Source of the DNA: Phytohabitans sp037414955
Lineage (GTDB): Bacteria; Actinomycetota; Actinomycetes; Mycobacteriales; Micromonosporaceae
Assembly (NCBI GenBank): GCA_037414955.1
Contig: JBBEWH010000085.1
Coordinates: 1-64,000 of the forward strand
Reading direction: 5' to 3'
DNA: 64,000 nt
A program made the position numbers and the translations under genes. Below are positions 61,950 to 64,000 of the stretch, in pieces. Numbering within the stretch: position 1 is the stretch's first letter; each line of letters begins with the position of its first letter. The notes beneath the pieces are model-generated. The model was not told the origin of the DNA, made no database searches, and saw nothing but the letters and a program-made list of their open reading frames with translations.

Positions 61950-62962
61950 AAGCGCCGGCCGGTGGTGGCGTCGAAGTGGTGCATGTCGGACTCGGCGATC
62001 GCGACGGCCATGGCGTCCCCTATGGACGGCCGACGGTCGGCCGGAACCCGGGCCACCAGCGGGTGGCCGTCGAGGCGCAGATACACGTGAGCGTCCTCGC
62101 CGACCACCTCGATCCGTTCCACGATGGCCGACGACGCGAGGGACGGGTCCTTCCGTGCGTCCGGACCCAGGCGGACGGCGCCGGGGCGCGCGCCGGCCAG
62201 GACACCGTCGCGAAGACCGAGCACGGGGCCGGGTAGCAGCGTCATGGCGGGCGACCCGACAAATCGGGCCACGAACATGGTGGCCGGCGTGCGCCAGATC
62301 TGGTCCGGCGTGCCGATCTGCTCGACCCGACCGTCGCGGAGCACGACGATCCGGTCGCCGAGCACCAGCGCCTCCACCTGGTCGTGGGTGACGTGCACCA
62401 TCGTGCGACGGACTCGAGCATGCAGCGCCTTCAGCTCGCCGCGCATCTCGACCCGCAACTCCGCGTCCAGGTTGGACAGCGGCTCGTCGAGCAGGCACAC
62501 GTCCGGCTCCCGCACGAGTGCGCGGGCCAGCGCCACGCGTTGCCGCTCACCGCCGGAGAGCTGGCCGGGCCGGCGGTCCAGCAGGTGCGCGCAGCCCACG
62601 GTGGCGGCGGCCGCCGCGGCGCGCTCGCGGGCGACGGCGCGCGGCACGTCGCGCACGATCGGCCCGAACGCGATGTTCTCCGCGACGGTGAGGTGCGGGA
62701 ACAGCGCGTACGACTGGAACACCATCGACACGTTTCGGCGCCCGGGGCGCAGCCGGGTCACGTCCCGGCCGCCGATCAGCACCCGGCCGCCGCTGACCGG
62801 CTGCAACCCGGCGATGGCGCGCAGCACGGTCGACTTCCCGGCGCCGGACGGGCCGAGCACCACGAGCAGCTCGCCCGCGGCGACGGTGAGGTCGACCCCG
62901 TGCAACACCTCGGTCTCGCCGTGCGCGACCCGCACGCCGTCGAGAACCACACCACCATCCAT
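61946..62962 (-). CDS. ABC transporter ATPase (MalK/UgpC-like)
   Basis: 338 residues. Walker A VLGPSGAGKSTVLR, Q-loop SMVFQSYALFPH, signature LSGGERQRVALARALV, Walker B VCLLDEPLSNLDAE, H-loop VTHDQVEAL, and a C-terminal TOBE/regulatory domain (MTLLPGPVLGLRDGV...). ATG at 62962 (MDGGVVLDGVRV) is chosen. An in-frame ATG 18 nt upstream would add residues encoded by element A (KDALIM). It energises uptake of a sugar or glycerol-phosphate-like solute. Confidence 0.9.
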   Translation of the reverse strand: MDGGVVLDGVRVAHGETEVLHGVDLTVAAGELLVVLGPSGAGKSTVLRAIAGLQPVSGGRVLIGGRDVTRLRPGRRNVSMVFQSYALFPHLTVAENIAFGPIVRDVPRAVARERAAAAAATVGCAHLLDRRPGQLSGGERQRVALARALVREPDVCLLDEPLSNLDAELRVEMRGELKALHARVRRTMVHVTHDQVEALVLGDRIVVLRDGRVEQIGTPDQIWRTPATMFVARFVGSPAMTLLPGPVLGLRDGVLAGARPGAVRLGPDARKDPSLASSAIVERIEVVGEDAHVYLRLDGHPLVARVPADRRPSIGDAMAVAIAESDMHHFDATTGRRL

Positions 62963-63017
62963 GATCAGGGCGTCCTTCATGTAGCTATACCGACGTAAGG
63001 GACGCCTTGATCATGGG
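62959..63017. repeat. Palindromic element A, intact copy inside a transport operon
   Basis: CATGATCAGGGCGTCCTTCA ... TAAGGGACGCCTTGATCATG. It contains the binding-protein stop (CCATGA) and abuts the ATPase start codon on the same strand, so it occupies the intercistronic space. Confidence 0.92.
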
Positions 63018-64000
63018 GTCTCACCCCGAGCGAACAGGGGGCGGGTCTGGTCGTCGAGCTGCCGGACCACGTCGTCGAGCTTGTCGCCGCGGTAGAGGGC
63101 GTTCTCCAGGATGCCCTCGGTGGCGTCCTCGATCTCCGGCCAGGTGGAGATGGTCGGCACCCGGCGGATCGTCGGGATCGCGTCGAGGAACACCTGCGCG
63201 TTGCGGGGCGGCTTCGACGGGTCCAGGAACGCCGGCGACCGGGACACCTCCATGTTGGACGGCACGGTGCGGCCGGTGCCGGCGATGATGCGCTGCCCCT
63301 CGGGGCTCTCCGCGTACTCGACGAACCGCCACGCCGCGTCCTTCTGCTTCGAGCCGCTGGTGATGCAGTACGCGTCGGAGTGCAGGATGCCGGCCGGCTT
63401 CCCATAGACCGGCAGCGGCGCCACGTCCCAGTCGAGCCCCTTGACGGTGCGGAAGGTGGTGGTGACCCGGCGGGATGACAGCAGCATCGCGAGCCGCCCG
63501 TTGGCGAACCGGGACTCGTCGTCCTCCGCCTCCACCTCCTCGTCGGTGGGCACCACGCCGTACGCCAACCGAAGGTCGAAAAAGTCGCGCAGCGCCTGCT
63601 TCGCGGGCGCGGAGTCCAATGTGAACCGCGTGGGTTTGCGCTCGTCGTCGACGATCTCACCGCCGTTGGACCAGACGAACGGCGCGACCCGGATCATCGT
63701 CGGCTCGACGCCCAGGCCGTACACGGCGACCGGCGCGGCGGCGCCCTCGCTCTCCGCGCCCTTGACGACGGCGCCGGACGCGGTGCGGGTCAGCGCGGAG
63801 GCCGTGGTGATGAGATCGGTCCAGGTCCACCCGGCCTTCGGCTCGGCCACGCCGTACTTCTGGAACAGGCCGCGGTTGACGTAGACGGCGAGGCTGGACA
63901 CGTTCTGCGGCATGCACAGCTGCTGCCCGCGCCACTGGAACGCGGTCATCGCCTCCGGGTAGAAGTCACCAGGGTCCAGCTTGGATGATTCACGCAGCCG
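63011..64000 (-). CDS. Sugar ABC transporter solute-binding protein, N-terminus outside window
   Basis: The last 329 codons of a MalE-like family 1 binding protein; the frame stays open to the window edge. Typical segments are QNVSSLAVYVNRGLFQKYGV, FVWSNGGEIVDDERKPTRFT, LDWDVAPLPVYGKPAG and FVEYAESPEGQRIIAGTGRT, the last being strongly characteristic. The missing part should contain a lipoprotein signal. The gene is upstream of the ATPase and permease genes with element A between. The sugar specificity is unknown. Confidence 0.9.
   Translation of the reverse strand, partial: RLRESSKLDPGDFYPEAMTAFQWRGQQLCMPQNVSSLAVYVNRGLFQKYGVAEPKAGWTWTDLITTASALTRTASGAVVKGAESEGAAAPVAVYGLGVEPTMIRVAPFVWSNGGEIVDDERKPTRFTLDSAPAKQALRDFFDLRLAYGVVPTDEEVEAEDDESRFANGRLAMLLSSRRVTTTFRTVKGLDWDVAPLPVYGKPAGILHSDAYCITSGSKQKDAAWRFVEYAESPEGQRIIAGTGRTVPSNMEVSRSPAFLDPSKPPRNAQVFLDAIPTIRRVPTISTWPEIEDATEGILENALYRGDKLDDVVRQLDDQTRPLFARGETP

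Noticed and set aside
62963..62980. ATG at 62980 as the start of the MalK-like ATPase
   Set aside because: The added residues (MKDALI) are encoded by element A; MDGGVVLDGVRV from 62962 fits the family.

Overview
The window is very GC-rich with strong third-position GC, and it uses many GTG and some TTG starts. Its gene families are typically actinobacterial: DUF3097, acVLRF1, AfsR/SARP, AcnR, the SCO2521-SCO2525 families, and a fabG-fabI-hemH order like that of mycobacteria. I read it as chromosomal DNA from a filamentous actinomycete, most likely Micromonosporaceae (genus not resolvable). No rRNA, tRNA, CRISPR array, phage or intact insertion sequence was seen. The right end cuts an ABC-transporter solute-binding protein gene.

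Layout. 0-5.2 kb: DUF3097, a hypothetical protein, an eroded pseudogene, then the fatty-acid/haem operon fabG-fabI-hemH-HAD (minus strand, up to 6.0 kb). 6.1-10.4 kb: a two-component system, a secreted alpha/beta hydrolase coupled to an acyltransferase, and a cryptic small-ORF unit. 11.2-14.3 kb: a MoxR/DUF58/VWA operon. 14.5-19.0 kb: two PH-domain membrane proteins, a PAP2 phosphatase, a thioesterase and a metallo-beta-lactamase-fold hydrolase. 19.3-21.4 kb: a cellulose/chitin-active LPMO and a D-amino-acid oxidase-like flavoprotein. 21.5-27.9 kb: a cluster of SCO2521-SCO2525-type genes of unknown function. 28-37 kb: asparagine synthetase, Xaa-Pro aminopeptidase and a giant extracellular amylase-pullulanase with a MalR-like operator. 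37-47 kb: HAD hydrolases, a methyltransferase, a VOC protein, aconitase, a secreted 14-repeat RCC1 protein, an AcnR-like regulator and Mug glycosylase. 47-58 kb: an ABC exporter, enoyl-CoA hydratase, a small HTH protein, an ABC-F protein, a zinc metallopeptidase, acVLRF1, a penicillin-acylase homologue and a LysE exporter. 58-64 kb: an AfsR-like regulator and an ABC sugar importer.

The most striking feature is a family of about 60-bp palindromes (element A) that recurs between genes. Thirteen copies are intact, several are degenerate and one is split. In the copies examined, each strand carries a stop codon in all three frames. Twelve genes take their stop codon from a copy, and four of those also gain a short element-encoded C-terminal peptide (Met-Ile-Lys/Arg-Ala-Ser-Phe/Leu...). 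Arms differ between copies with compensating changes, which points to a selected hairpin. At least two other dispersed palindrome families (B, C) and single-copy palindromes (D, E) are present. Element B also occurs inside the coding start of a PH-domain gene.

The 16.5 kb between 20.4 and 36.9 kb has no element A. It includes the SCO2521-2525-like cluster: a MinD-like ATPase with an altered Walker A motif, an NNMT-like methyltransferase with lower GC, and a membrane/coiled-coil protein with a PLD-like domain. That cluster is the best candidate here for an undescribed multi-protein system.
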